A stretch of DNA of 64,000 nt from Nonomuraea spiralis (GCF_014648435.1 NZ_BMRC01000005.1:476346-540345); one strand, 5' to 3'; positions 29,809 through 38,978 are shown, counted from the stretch's first letter. Program-made: numbers and translations. Notes: generated from the sequence alone by a model not told the origin.

Positions 29809-30618
29809 ATGGAGAATCCGCGGCCTCCGTACCCTCTCAACTCCGTCGACAACGCGCTGCGTATCCTGCAGATGTTGCGCGACCAGGACAGCATCCGGGT
29901 GAGCGAGGTGGCCGACGAACTGGGCGTGGCCCGTTCCACCGCCCATCGCCTGCTCGCCATGCTGGTCTACCGGGGCTTCGCCGTTCAGGACGACAACCGC
30001 GGCTACCTGCCCGGCCCCTCCCTGTCGGCCCCCCACGTCTCCACCGGGATGCCGCTGCGCTCGCTGCGCCGCGTCCTGCTGCCCCACATGGACGCCCTGT
30101 GCGAGCGGGTGGGGGAGACGGTGAACTTCGTGGTCCGCGTGGGCACGCAGACCCGGTTCCTCGCCACGGTGGAGTGTCCGCAGGTGCTCCGCGTGGGGGA
30201 CCGGCAGGGCACGATCCTGCCGGCCCGCCTGTCGTCGGGAGGCCAGGCGCTGCTGGCCCGCCTCAGCGACGCGGAACTGGCCGAGCTCTACCACACGGGC
30301 GAACCCGATCAGGCGGACGGACGGTGTCCGGGTACGGTCCGTCCCGGCGATTCGGACGCTCCCGAGACGATGTCGCCCGACGGCTTCCACCGGCTGATCA
30401 CGTCCCTGGGGTGGGTGCGCGAGCGGGGGTACGCGCTCAACCTGGAGGCGACCGAGGTCGGCATCTGCGCCATCGGCATGTGCGTCGTCGACCGCTCCGA
30501 CCAGGCGGTGGGCGCCCTGACCATGGCGATGCCCACGTCCCGGTTCTCCCGGGATCGGCTGCCCTCGCTGGTGGCCGAACTGCGCTTCACCGTGATGCGG
30601 GCCGGCGGGGACCTCTGA
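29809..30618 (+). CDS. IclR-family regulator
   Basis: 269 residues from the ATG at 29809 (an in-frame ATG at 29779 is an alternative; neither has a clear ribosome site). N-terminal winged helix: SVDNALRILQMLRDQDSIRV with VADELGVARSTAHRLLAMLV, then the effector domain with GETVNFVVRVGTQTRFLATV and a C-terminal GICAIGMCVVDRSDQAVGAL. A ~25-residue insert (GEPDQADGRCPGTVRPGDSD) sits in the effector domain. It likely controls the divergent amidase-transporter operon in response to the imported compound. Confidence 0.88.
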   Translation: MENPRPPYPLNSVDNALRILQMLRDQDSIRVSEVADELGVARSTAHRLLAMLVYRGFAVQDDNRGYLPGPSLSAPHVSTGMPLRSLRRVLLPHMDALCERVGETVNFVVRVGTQTRFLATVECPQVLRVGDRQGTILPARLSSGGQALLARLSDAELAELYHTGEPDQADGRCPGTVRPGDSDAPETMSPDGFHRLITSLGWVRERGYALNLEATEVGICAIGMCVVDRSDQAVGALTMAMPTSRFSRDRLPSLVAELRFTVMRAGGDL

Positions 30619-30652
30619 CCCGCGTCCCGCCGCGCCTTCCGCGAGAGGCGCG

Positions 30653-31237
30653 GTGGATCATGGAGGGGTGGAACCACTGCCCTCGCCCCGCGGACCAGGC
30701 CGCGTGATCCTCCTCAACGGCGCGTCGAGTTCGGGGAAGTCGTCCCTGGCCCGGTCGCTCCAGCAAGCCCTGGACACCCCGTTCCTGCACGTCTCCTCCG
30801 ACCAGTTCGTCGAGGCGGGCATGCTACCGCCGCGGCGCGAGCCTGATGGGCCGTTCGCGTGGTGGACCCAGGTGCGGCCCCGGTTCTTCGCCGGGTTCCA
30901 CCGCTGCCTGCCCGCACTCGCCGACGCCGGCAACGACCTGATCGTGGAGCACATCATCGAGTTCCCCGCCTGGCGGGACGACCTGGCCCGCCTCCTGGGA
31001 CACCTGGACGTCTTCCTGGTCGGCGTCCACTGCGACCTGGACGAGCTCGACCGGCGGGAACGGGCACGCGGCGACCGGCGGATCGGCGAGGGCCGCGGCC
31101 ATGTCGAACACGACCGCATCCACACCTTCGGCCCCTACGACCTCGACATCGACACGACCTCGGGCGTCACGCCCGCCCTCACCACGACCGTCCTGGACGC
31201 CTGGCGACACCGCACCGCACCCCGCGCCCTGCGGTGA
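30653..31237 (+). CDS. chloramphenicol phosphotransferase-like P-loop kinase
   Basis: 194 residues. Walker A GASSSGKSSLARSL is near residue 23; VSSDQFVEAG and the substrate-side HIIEFPAWRDDL follow; near the end VHCDLDELDRRERARGDRR is the lid region typical of CPT-like proteins. Chloramphenicol 3-O-phosphotransferase inactivates the drug by phosphorylation; many homologues have unknown substrates. GTG at 30653 follows GAGAGG; the GTG at 30668 is an alternative. It follows IclR by 34 bases but need not be part of its unit. Confidence 0.8.
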   Translation: MDHGGVEPLPSPRGPGRVILLNGASSSGKSSLARSLQQALDTPFLHVSSDQFVEAGMLPPRREPDGPFAWWTQVRPRFFAGFHRCLPALADAGNDLIVEHIIEFPAWRDDLARLLGHLDVFLVGVHCDLDELDRRERARGDRRIGEGRGHVEHDRIHTFGPYDLDIDTTSGVTPALTTTVLDAWRHRTAPRALR

Positions 31238-31286
31238 CAGCCCGCCCCCGGACCTCGGGCGACCGTCTCGGCCGCTTCCGGCGTCG

Positions 31287-32513
31287 TCACCAGGTCACGG
31301 GGAGTTCGTACACCCCGTACACCTGGCCGTCGTGCTTGAAGGGGATCTTCTCGAACTCGGTGGCCAGGGTGAGGGTGGGGATGCGCTTGTAGAGGGTGCC
31401 GTAGGCGACCTGCAACTCCATCCGGGCCAGGGGCTGGCCGAGGCACTGGTGGACGCCGAAGCCGAAGGCCACGTGCCGGCGGGCGTCGCGGCGTACGTCC
31501 AGTTCGTCCGGGGCGGGGAAGATCTCGGGGTCGCGGTTGCCGATGTCGTTGGCCACGATGATGCCCTCGCCCGCGCGGATGAGCCGGCCGCCGACCTCGA
31601 TGTCCTCCGTCGCGACCCGGCGGCGCCCACCGTGGGTGATGTTCAGGTAACGCAGCAGTTCCTCGACCGCGCCCGCGATCAGCGAGGGGTCCTCGCTCCC
31701 GCGCAGCAGGGCGAGCTGGTCGGGGTGGCGGAGCAGGGCGAGGGTGCCGAGGGCGATCATGTTGGCGGTGGTCTCGTGACCGGCCACGAGCAGCAGCACG
31801 CCCATCTGGGCCGCCTCCTGCCTGGTCAGCTCGCCCGCCGTGACCCGGGCGGCCACCTTGGACAGCAGGTCGTCGCCGGGACGGTCGAGCTTGTCGCCGA
31901 CCAGCCCGTCCAGGTACTGCCTCAGACGCCCGCCCGCGGCGGCCCTCTCCTCGACCGACACGTCCCGCTTGACGATGATCTTGCTGTTGTCCTGGAAGAA
32001 GTCATGGTCGGCGTACGGGACGCCGAGCAGCTCACAGATCACCAGCGACGGCACCGGCAGCGCGAACGCCTCCACCAGGTCCACCGGCTTCGGCCCGGCC
32101 AGCAGGTCGTCGATGAGGTCGTCGACGATACGCTGCACGGCCGGGCGCATCTGCTCGACCCGTTTGACGGTGAACGCCCCTTGCACCATGCGGCGCAGGC
32201 GGTGGTGCTCGGGGTCGTCCATGAGGATGAAGCTGATCGAGCTGTCGGGGCGCTTGGGGGTCAGGATCGGCAGCGGGTAGCCGGGCCGGGTGATGTCGGA
32301 GCTGACGTGCGGATGGCTCAGTACGGCCTTCTGCTCGGCGTACCCGGTGACCAGCCACACGGTGCCGCCGTCGCGCAGCCGTACCCGGGTGAGCGGCGTG
32401 TCCCGCTGGAGCGCCTGCAGGGCCGGCGGCGGGTCGAACGGGCAGGCCGCCGCCCGCACGCCGGGGAACTCGGGCAACGTGCCGGATGTGTCCTGGTCCG
32501 GGATGGCCGTCAT
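31287..32513 (-). CDS. cytochrome P450
   Basis: 408 residues, soluble bacterial type. I-helix AGHETTANM (near residue 244), K-helix EELLRYLNITHGGRRR with ExxR, and the heme loop FGFGVHQCLGQPLARMEL with Cys near 356. Resembles CYP105/CYP107-type actinomycete monooxygenases that hydroxylate xenobiotics or natural products. The ATG overlaps the TetR stop (ATGA), so TetR and P450 form one unit; no ferredoxin gene is adjacent. Confidence 0.92.
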   Translation of the reverse strand: MTAIPDQDTSGTLPEFPGVRAAACPFDPPPALQALQRDTPLTRVRLRDGGTVWLVTGYAEQKAVLSHPHVSSDITRPGYPLPILTPKRPDSSISFILMDDPEHHRLRRMVQGAFTVKRVEQMRPAVQRIVDDLIDDLLAGPKPVDLVEAFALPVPSLVICELLGVPYADHDFFQDNSKIIVKRDVSVEERAAAGGRLRQYLDGLVGDKLDRPGDDLLSKVAARVTAGELTRQEAAQMGVLLLVAGHETTANMIALGTLALLRHPDQLALLRGSEDPSLIAGAVEELLRYLNITHGGRRRVATEDIEVGGRLIRAGEGIIVANDIGNRDPEIFPAPDELDVRRDARRHVAFGFGVHQCLGQPLARMELQVAYGTLYKRIPTLTLATEFEKIPFKHDGQVYGVYELPVTW

Positions 32514-33229
32514 GACGGTGTTCCTTCCGCTTGATGGGTCCGGTCGGCCGCGCCGGTGGTGGCGGGGGCCGTCCAGATCGCCGCGACCACGTCGATCAGC
32601 CCGGTCGCGGCGTCGTGCCAGGTCGGCCGTACGGTGGGACGGCCCTCGGCGAGGGCGCGCTCCCGCTCTGCGCACATGTGCACGACGAGCCGGGCGGCCA
32701 TGTCGGCACGTTCGGCGCGTACCTCGGGGGTCAGCCGGGGGAGGCAGCGCCGCAGGCCGTCCACGACGCGTTGCAGGGTCGGCGAGGTCAGCGCCTCCTC
32801 GCTCATGATCTGGCGCAGGGCGGGGTCGGTCATCATCTGGGCGGCGAAGCGGGCGTACCAGGTGGGGGTGCCGAGACCGGACAGGTACTCCGTGAGTGAG
32901 CGGACCAGGCACCCGACCCAGTCGCGTACGTCGGTCGAGCCCTCGACCTCGGCCAGCATGCGGCGGCGCAGGAGTTCGACGTCCTCAGTACGTTTGCGCA
33001 CGATGGCGCGGACCAGGTCGGCCTTGGTGCCGAAGTGGTAGCCGACGGCGGCGTTGTTGCCCTGGCCGGCGGCCAGGCTGATCTGGCGGTTGGAGACGGC
33101 GTACACGCCCTGCTCGGCGAACAGTCGCTCGGCGGCGGCCAGGATCTGCTCACGGGTGGCGTTGACCCGCTCGGCCCGTACGGCGCTCATCGACATCCGC
33201 CATGACTCACCGGCACTCTCCTTTGTCAT
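32510..33229 (-). CDS. TetR-family regulator
   Basis: 239 residues. N-terminal HTH: ATREQILAAAERLFAEQGVY with VSNRQISLAAGQGNNAAVGYHFGTKADL, a form typical of TetR members with the GYHFGxKAD helix. Translationally coupled to the downstream P450 and so probably its repressor. An AGTC-AAGC-GACT inverted repeat at 33258-33269, just upstream, may be the operator. Confidence 0.88.
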   Translation of the reverse strand: MTKESAGESWRMSMSAVRAERVNATREQILAAAERLFAEQGVYAVSNRQISLAAGQGNNAAVGYHFGTKADLVRAIVRKRTEDVELLRRRMLAEVEGSTDVRDWVGCLVRSLTEYLSGLGTPTWYARFAAQMMTDPALRQIMSEEALTSPTLQRVVDGLRRCLPRLTPEVRAERADMAARLVVHMCAERERALAEGRPTVRPTWHDAATGLIDVVAAIWTAPATTGAADRTHQAEGTPS

Positions 33230-33257
33230 GTCCAGGTAACCAACGCGGACCGGTGTA

Positions 33258-33269
33258 AGTCAAGCGACT
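33258..33269. promoter_or_regulatory. possible TetR operator
   Basis: AGTC-AAGC-GACT inverted repeat, 29 bases upstream of the TetR start and 38 before the divergent hypothetical gene. Short arms make this weak. Confidence 0.3.
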
Positions 33270-33306
33270 GCTTTAACGGGCGGCCTGCGATGACAAAGAT
33301 CGTGGA

Positions 33307-34317
33307 ATGCCGGACACTGACCGGATGGATGACGCGGTGGATGGAATGTTCGATCCTGCGGACCTCGCCCTCTGGGCCCTGCACTGCTACTGCCCCAACG
33401 CGATCCGAACGCCGCATCAAGTGGTGTCTGAGGGAAACAACGGACGGGCCCTGTACGCGGCACGTCACGGCGTCGCGAGACGTGATCTGGACATCTCCGA
33501 CGAGCAGTTGGCCAAGCTCCTGGAGTTCCGCCTTGTGGAACGTGACGGCGAGCGGCTTCGAACCGCCTTCCCGGTGCTGGGCCCTGGTGAAATGAGCCCT
33601 TTGCGGGCGGCCCTGCGACGCCTGGCGATCCCGCTCGTCGACGCCGTCGAAAAGCCGGTACGACAGCTCGCCACGGAACTGCGGCACCGGGGGATCGGTC
33701 ACAGCCTGTACGCGATGGTGTTCGGTTACGCGCTGGATCTCCTGTTGTGGCAGCGGTTACGCGCCGAGGAAGCCGTGCCCGACACCACGTTGACCGCCGA
33801 GCGCCCTTGGTGGAACGGGGCGTTCTGGGCCATCCACCCACCACGCGCCGACAGTTCCGGCACGAATTTCCACCGCCTGACCGAAGATCTCACCCTGGTG
33901 GCCGTCTGGTCGGACGCCACCCTGCGCCGCCTGTACGACCTGGCCGCCACACCCCGGATCGCGGAGGCGCTGCGAGATCGTCACGTGAGCGGGGTCACCG
34001 ATCCGGAAGGACATCACTGGCGTGTGCGGCTCGACGACGGCCGCTCCGCTCTGCCGCTCGTCGGTGTGGGCGACGTCCTCGACGAGCTCGCCTCCGCGGT
34101 CGCCGCTCCCGTCTCCGCTTTCCTGCTGAGCCGTGCCTGCCAGGAGGCGCACCGGTACATCACCACCGGTGACCGGAAAGTGGCCACCGTGGTCATCTCC
34201 CATGAGCTGATCTGGGAGATCACCGAGCAGCTCATCGCGCGCGGCGCCTGCGCTCGCGCGCCCCAGGGCGAAGATCTGACCGGCCTGCTGTTCCTCCTGG
34301 CGGCCCGGAGTTCGTGA
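33307..34317 (+). CDS. hypothetical protein
   Basis: 336 residues, or 323 from the ATG at 33346. Not recognised. The first third has a helical pattern that could be a winged helix (DISDEQLAKLLEFRLVERDG ERLR at residues ~62-85), and the central part has Trp-rich ERPWWNGAFWAIHPPRADSS. No signal peptide, membrane segment or catalytic motif is visible. Convergent with the XRE-like gene at its 3' end and divergent from TetR-P450. Confidence 0.7.
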   Translation: MPDTDRMDDAVDGMFDPADLALWALHCYCPNAIRTPHQVVSEGNNGRALYAARHGVARRDLDISDEQLAKLLEFRLVERDGERLRTAFPVLGPGEMSPLRAALRRLAIPLVDAVEKPVRQLATELRHRGIGHSLYAMVFGYALDLLLWQRLRAEEAVPDTTLTAERPWWNGAFWAIHPPRADSSGTNFHRLTEDLTLVAVWSDATLRRLYDLAATPRIAEALRDRHVSGVTDPEGHHWRVRLDDGRSALPLVGVGDVLDELASAVAAPVSAFLLSRACQEAHRYITTGDRKVATVVISHELIWEITEQLIARGACARAPQGEDLTGLLFLLAARSS

Positions 34318-34332
34318 TCGCCGTTGACGCTG

Positions 34333-35289
34333 TCAACCGCCTGCTGAGGGAGTGGCCTGCCACTGTACGGCGGGGCTCTGCGTGCCGGTGAACGACGAGG
34401 AGCTCCAGCTCGGCGGGGCGCCCGCGTGGTCTTCGTCCGCCGTTCCTGAGGTCGCGTACAGCGTGCCCTGGTCGGCGGGACGGACGAGGAACGGGCCGCA
34501 GGTCCTGATCTCGTCGGTGCCGTCGAAGTCGAGCAGGCAGTGGCGCAGCGTGAACCTGTTCCTGGTCAAGTGGTATTCGCGGGACCTGAGCAGGTTCTCC
34601 TTGAGGTTCATCGGCCAGAGCCACACGGTGACGCCGCCCTCGACCACGCCCCGCCCCACCGGCTTGGCCAGCGCCGAGATGACCAGGCCCTCGGGCTTGC
34701 GCTCGATGCAGGGCAGGAAGAAGATCTCGGCCTGCTCCACGTACGCCCACCCCGGCCGGCACGACGCGGTCGCGGGGGTGGCGGGCGGCGCCGGCGGAAA
34801 AGGTGCGGGCGGCCGGGGCCACACGCCGCGCGGCCACACGTCCGACACCAGGAGCCCGGCCACCACCGACACGGCGAGCAGACCGCCGATCGGCAGCAGC
34901 AGCCGGACGCGCCACCGGGAATTGGTCCGCCCACGATCTCGCCGGCTCTGATCAATCGGGCCGGCGGGCGTGTCCGGGACGGCCGGCTCAGGGCGATCGA
35001 GCGCGTTCTGAGCCGCCTGGGCACGTGCCAGGCGGGCCTTCCACTCCTCGACCTGGCCGTCGCAGGCGCGGACGTAGGCCACCAGTGCCTCCGTCGTGGG
35101 CAGGCGGTGCCCGGAGTCGGCCTGCGACAGGACGTTCGGCGCGACGTGCGTCTTCTCGGCCATCGTCCGATAGGGCGGGTCGCCCGCCTGGGCACGTAAC
35201 TCGCGCAGCCCCAGCGCGAAGGCCGTCACCGGGGTGCCGTCGTGAACGAGTGGCTTCTTGCGCCTGCCGCGCCGCGAGCCGTCCGGCAC
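34333..35289 (-). CDS. XRE-type HTH protein with a membrane anchor and outer domain
   Basis: 318 residues. Residues ~20-100 look like the XRE-like HTH of actinomycete regulators (FALGLRELRAQAGDPPYRTM, KTHVAPNVLSQADSGHRLPT, EALVAYVRACDGQVEEW). A single membrane span follows near 130-150 (LLLPIGGLLAVSVVAGLLVS). The outer ~165 residues carry four cysteines (TASCRPGW, FLPCIE, RHCLLD, RTCGPF). Such proteins are thought to link an outside signal to DNA binding, but the ligand is unknown. Divergent from the secreted protein at 35382. Confidence 0.75.
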   Translation of the reverse strand: MPDGSRRGRRKKPLVHDGTPVTAFALGLRELRAQAGDPPYRTMAEKTHVAPNVLSQADSGHRLPTTEALVAYVRACDGQVEEWKARLARAQAAQNALDRPEPAVPDTPAGPIDQSRRDRGRTNSRWRVRLLLPIGGLLAVSVVAGLLVSDVWPRGVWPRPPAPFPPAPPATPATASCRPGWAYVEQAEIFFLPCIERKPEGLVISALAKPVGRGVVEGGVTVWLWPMNLKENLLRSREYHLTRNRFTLRHCLLDFDGTDEIRTCGPFLVRPADQGTLYATSGTADEDHAGAPPSWSSSSFTGTQSPAVQWQATPSAGG

Positions 35290-35381
35290 CAGTCAACCTC
35301 CTGCTCGGCATTTGATCGCAATGATCGTAAGGCCTGGTGGAGATGTGTGATCAAACTTCTCGTCCCACATGATTCTGCCGC

Positions 35382-35813
35382 ATGAACGTCTTCAAGATCG
35401 GCGGCGCCGTCGTCGTCGCCGCGCTCACCGTCGTCCCGGTGGTGCCCGCGTCGGCTCGGTCGCTGCCGGAGTGTTACGGCCAGCGGATCGTACGGGAGCA
35501 GATCCGGACCAACGGTGTGATCGGCACCTATCTGGACGTGTTCTACACCTCCTCCAACGCCACCATCTGCGCGTACGTCACCACCACCGAACAGTCGCAG
35601 AACACCCGCAAGCGCATGCTCGTCGCGCTTCGCCAGTGCGCGGAGCGGGGGTCCGGCTGCTCCACCTGGTCGACCCTCAGGACCGACAACGAGCTGACGC
35701 GCTCGGCGAGGCTCGCCGTCAAGCGGACGAAGCCCTGCTTCCAGGCATTCGGCGCGACCCAGTGGGGCGACCACCAGTGGGGCCACGTCACCACCTCGGC
35801 CATCTGCCCCTAA
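35382..35813 (+). CDS. secreted cysteine-rich protein, unknown function
   Basis: 143 residues with a signal peptide ending PASA (near 25). Six cysteines in the mature part (PECYG, TICAY, RQCAE, SGCST, KPCFQ, AICP) suggest three disulfides. The rest is a compact beta-like domain (YLDVFYTSSNATICAYVTTT). Family not recognised. The serine hydrolase gene begins 10 bases later, so the two are probably one transcript. Confidence 0.75.
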   Translation: MNVFKIGGAVVVAALTVVPVVPASARSLPECYGQRIVREQIRTNGVIGTYLDVFYTSSNATICAYVTTTEQSQNTRKRMLVALRQCAERGSGCSTWSTLRTDNELTRSARLAVKRTKPCFQAFGATQWGDHQWGHVTTSAICP

Positions 35814-35823
35814 GGGACACACC

Positions 35824-37032
35824 ATGATCACACGCCGCAACCTGCTCACGATCGGCGCGACCGCACTCGCCCTGGGAGCCCTGCCCGCGCGCGCCGCGTC
35901 GGCCACCGGGATCGTGACCGACGAACTCGCCCCGCTCGACGCGATGATGCGGGCCTTCCTCGCCGAACGCGACATCACCTGCGCGCAACTCGCCGTCGCC
36001 AAGGCGGGCCGGCTGGTGCTGGCCCGCGGCTACGGCTCGTACGGCCCGGCGAACACCGCGGTCCAGCCGACGAGCCTGTTCCGGGTCGCGAGCCTGAGCA
36101 AGCACATCACCGCCGCCGCGATCATGCGGCTGGTCCAGGAGGGCAGGCTCCGGCTCTCCGACTCCGTGGCCGACCTGCTCGGACTCTCGCTCGCCGCCGA
36201 CCCCAGGCTGGTCACGGTCAGCGTGCGCCGCCTCATGCAGCACCTCGGCGGCTGGGACAAGACGGCCGCCGGACGCGACTACATCTTCTCCGACCGCGAC
36301 ATCGCCGCGGAGCTCGGCGTGCCGCTCCCGATCGGGCTGGAGCACATTCTCCGGTACGCCACCAGCCGTCCGCTCGACCACGACCCCGGCGCCCGCTACT
36401 CCTACAACAACTACAACTTCCTGCTGCTGGGCCGGATCATCGAGAAGGTATCGGGCCTGGACTACGCGACGTACGTCAAGAACAAGGTGATGGCCCCGCT
36501 GGGCGTGACCCGGCCGAGACTGACCACCAACCCGGGCACCGGCGAGGTGCCCTATCTGTCCAAGTACACCACCACAACCGTGCTCGACGAGTCCGGAAAA
36601 GTCGTGCCGTACCCCTACGGCGGCACCAACTACGCCAACTGCGACTCCTCGGGTGGCTGGGCGGCCTCCGCCGTCGATCTCGTCCGGCTCACGCGGATCT
36701 TCGACGGCACCACCTCGGTGCTCACCCCGGCCTCGGTCTCCGCGTTGCTGGCCAAGCCGGAGACCGGCGCGTTCGAGAGCGGATCCTGGTACAGCGGCGG
36801 CTGGTACGTCCGATCCGTGGGCAGCGGGCTCAACCTGTGGCATGCGGGTTCGATGCCCGGGGCCTTCGCCGTGCTGAGCAGGACCCACAACGGGATCGCG
36901 CTGTGCGCGACCTTCAACAGGCGCGAGGAGTCCGGCTCGCCCGACTTCGACGCCTTTCACGACGAGCTCTACGACGCCGCTCAGGCGATCAAGACCTGGC
37001 CTGCCGGCGACCTGTCCTCGCAGTACTTCTGA
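35824..37032 (+). CDS. Tat-exported serine beta-lactamase-fold hydrolase
   Basis: 402 residues. A twin-arginine leader (MITRRNLLTIGATALALGAL) precedes a class C beta-lactamase/DD-peptidase fold. SxxK motif VASLSKH (Ser90, Lys93), YxN in RYSYNNYNF (Tyr194) and the KTG-equivalent HAG in NLWHAGSMPG (near 340). HAG in place of KTG is common in esterases and D-aminopeptidases of this family, so true beta-lactam hydrolysis is uncertain. Follows the secreted Cys-rich gene by 10 bases. Confidence 0.88.
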   Translation: MITRRNLLTIGATALALGALPARAASATGIVTDELAPLDAMMRAFLAERDITCAQLAVAKAGRLVLARGYGSYGPANTAVQPTSLFRVASLSKHITAAAIMRLVQEGRLRLSDSVADLLGLSLAADPRLVTVSVRRLMQHLGGWDKTAAGRDYIFSDRDIAAELGVPLPIGLEHILRYATSRPLDHDPGARYSYNNYNFLLLGRIIEKVSGLDYATYVKNKVMAPLGVTRPRLTTNPGTGEVPYLSKYTTTTVLDESGKVVPYPYGGTNYANCDSSGGWAASAVDLVRLTRIFDGTTSVLTPASVSALLAKPETGAFESGSWYSGGWYVRSVGSGLNLWHAGSMPGAFAVLSRTHNGIALCATFNRREESGSPDFDAFHDELYDAAQAIKTWPAGDLSSQYF

Positions 37033-37173
37033 CCAGGCTTTCGTCGACCCGCGGCGGCTGCCGGCCGTCTGGAACGGGTTCGCGTCCGATGTTGGACATC
37101 GCCTTCCGGTGGTGCGCGCCGGGGCGCGGGGCAGAGAAGTGGTACCCCGTCCCTTCGGAAGAAAGGGAACCTC

Positions 37174-37449
37174 GTGATCAGATCAGCGAGACGGCTCGCC
37201 ATCGTCTCGGCCTTCGCCCTTGCCATGGCGGCTCTGCCTGCGTCGTCCGCCTACGCGATGAGCTCGTGGGTCTGCACCAGCGGCTCTCGTACCTATTTGG
37301 GCGGCGTCGTGGGCTACCACATACTGGGTTCCGGCTGCACCGGGGCAGGTTCGGGAGCCGGCTCGATCACCATCCCGTGGGGCACCTACGGCTGCGCGGT
37401 CATCAACCCGACACCCCAACTGGGCATCGTCAGCGGACTGAATTGCTGA
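37174..37449 (+). CDS. small secreted protein, four cysteines
   Basis: 91 residues from a GTG after GAAAGGGAA. The signal peptide ends SSAYA (near 28). The mature ~63 residues are Gly/Ser-rich with four cysteines (WVCTSG, SGCTGAG, YGCAVI, LNC at the very end), likely two disulfides. Unknown family. Confidence 0.7.
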   Translation: MIRSARRLAIVSAFALAMAALPASSAYAMSSWVCTSGSRTYLGGVVGYHILGSGCTGAGSGAGSITIPWGTYGCAVINPTPQLGIVSGLNC

Positions 37450-37513
37450 TCGCCGCGAGCGGCGACCGTCGTTCCACGCCGCACGCGGCGACCCAACCTA
37501 TGATGATCCCCTT

Positions 37514-38056
37514 ATGTGGCGAAAAATCGGGATAGTTGTGGTCTTGCTGCTGACCGGTTGTTCGACGGGGGAATCGAAGGACTGGCTGCTCAAGGATCCC
37601 AGTCGATGGCCCCTGGCGGCCTTGCCGGGTTCGGCCTCCAGGTCGGGCATGCCGAACGGGGCGGAAAAGGTGCTGGCGCGGATCCGGGTCGCGAAGTACG
37701 ACATGGTGCCCTGGATCCACAGCAAGGGCGTGTGCGGGCTCGCCGACCAGGGATCCTCCGACGTCAACTTCAACATGAGCCAAGACCTGACGAAGTCGGA
37801 GGGCAACGTCGTCACCGCGGAAGCGGGCTTCGCGGGGCCCAGGGAACCCATGGTCGGAAGCGATTGGGAGAGCACGGTGACGCTGTGGTGCACGCCCACC
37901 CGGATGTTCGTCACCGTCGAGGCGAAAGATCTCGAAAAGGTGCAGTTGTTCGGGAACGCGGCGGCCAAGAAGACCAAGGGGAGACTGACGGTCGTGGTGG
38001 GCACGCCTGAGGCGGTCAAGGAATCACTCCCCGACGCGACCCTGATCGGTCGCTAG
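37514..38056 (+). CDS. lipoprotein, unknown function
   Basis: 180 residues. A short signal with lipobox LLTGC (Cys16) predicts a lipid-anchored outer-face protein. The mature part has VCGLADQGSSDVNFNM and VTLWCTPTRMFVTVEAKDLE with one cysteine each, and a final beta strand. No known domain. No clear Shine-Dalgarno sequence before the ATG. Confidence 0.75.
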   Translation: MWRKIGIVVVLLLTGCSTGESKDWLLKDPSRWPLAALPGSASRSGMPNGAEKVLARIRVAKYDMVPWIHSKGVCGLADQGSSDVNFNMSQDLTKSEGNVVTAEAGFAGPREPMVGSDWESTVTLWCTPTRMFVTVEAKDLEKVQLFGNAAAKKTKGRLTVVVGTPEAVKESLPDATLIGR

Positions 38057-38078
38057 GCCGCGCGCTGGAGAGGAACGG

Positions 38079-38213
38079 TCACCGCCTGTCGAGAAGAAGC
38101 GGGAGCAGGATCAGCAGCCAGAAGACGGCGACGGCCGCCACGCTGAGCAGGACGCGGGCCAGGCGGACCGGGGCTCGCCGCCGGCGGGTCGGCGTACGCA
38201 CGGCCGTCGTCAC
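38079..38213 (-). CDS. 44-residue single-pass membrane protein
   Basis: The GTG at 38213 overlaps the stop of the RHH/Clp_N gene (GTGA), a coupling that strongly suggests translation. The product has an Arg-rich start (TPTRRRRAPVRLARVL), one hydrophobic helix (LSVAAVAVFWLLILLPLLL) and ends DRR. The positive-inside rule puts the N-terminus in the cytoplasm. Too short for usual gene callers. Role unknown; it may anchor or act with the Clp_N protein. Confidence 0.6.
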   Translation of the reverse strand: MTTAVRTPTRRRRAPVRLARVLLSVAAVAVFWLLILLPLLLDRR

Positions 38214-38959
38214 CGGGGCTCGGGCGTGGAGCCCTGGTTCTGCTCCAGGCGCTCGATACGTTCGACGAGCGGCTGCAACTGTTGCTGCACCGCCATGGCC
38301 AGCGCCTGCGCCGGATCACCGGCGGCCGAGGTCTGGGCACGAAGGTGCACGTAGCCGGCGAGGGCCGCAGTCACGGCCCGGCGGACCAGCCGCGGTTCGG
38401 CGCCCAGCGCCCGCAGTACCTGCCCGGCGGTGCCGTCGGGCTCGGTGATCAGTCCCAGGAGCAGGTGCTCGCAGCCGACGTAGTTGTGCCCGAGCGCGGT
38501 CGCCTCGGTGACCGTCAGTTCGAGGGCGGCGGCGGCGGGATCGCTGAAGTGGACCGAGGAGTCCCCACCGGCTCCGCCCTCTTCGCCGGACGCCTGCCGA
38601 TCCAGGTCCCGCTGGACCTGTCCGGGGTCGATCTCGACCGCTTTGAGCACGTGCAGCGCCAGGTTCTGCCCCTCTGCGAGCATCCCGGCCAGCAGATGCC
38701 CGGTGCCGACGTTCGGCGCCGCGTCGGCGCGGGCCCGGTCGACGGCCAGCTTGACGACCGTACGGGCGCGGTCGGTGAACCGCGGCAGCCGTTCGGCCAG
38801 ATCGTCGGCGCCCAGCTCGCCGAGGGCGGTCTGGCGGATGGCGGTGATCCGGCGTACCGCCTGCTCCAGCGCGCGCTGGCAGATCGCCGACACCGGGACG
38901 CCGGCGGCCTTGACCGCCTCGGCCAGTTCGTCGGGCAGGTACACGTTGATCTTCGGCAC
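38210..38959 (-). CDS. ribbon-helix-helix protein with two Clp_N-like repeats
   Basis: 249 residues. Residues 1-37 form a CopG/Arc-type ribbon-helix-helix (MPKINVYLPDELAEAVKAAG). After that come two Clp_N-like repeats: LPRFTDRARTVVKLAVDRAR with GTGHLLAGMLAEGQNLALHV, and SDPAAAALELTVTEATALGH with GCEHLLLGLITEPDGTAGQV. Clp_N repeats bind adaptors or substrates in ClpA/C ATPases, but no AAA domain is present. A C-terminal coiled coil (PLVERIERLEQNQG) follows. The RHH domain probably binds the GGGTTA repeats upstream, making it an autoregulator; the function of the Clp_N part is open. Confidence 0.85.
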   Translation of the reverse strand: MPKINVYLPDELAEAVKAAGVPVSAICQRALEQAVRRITAIRQTALGELGADDLAERLPRFTDRARTVVKLAVDRARADAAPNVGTGHLLAGMLAEGQNLALHVLKAVEIDPGQVQRDLDRQASGEEGGAGGDSSVHFSDPAAAALELTVTEATALGHNYVGCEHLLLGLITEPDGTAGQVLRALGAEPRLVRRAVTAALAGYVHLRAQTSAAGDPAQALAMAVQQQLQPLVERIERLEQNQGSTPEPR

Positions 38960-38978
38960 GGCGTCATCCTCCGAGCTT

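Noticed and set aside
35824..37032. Calling the serine hydrolase a true beta-lactamase resistance gene
   Set aside because: HAG replaces KTG and the Tat leader and neighbour do not show a resistance role; esterase or peptidase activity is as likely.
37450..37490. Two small GC-rich hairpins after the secreted protein at 37174
   Set aside because: Stems of only six pairs made of CGCCG-type repeats; common by chance here and not distinct enough to call a terminator.
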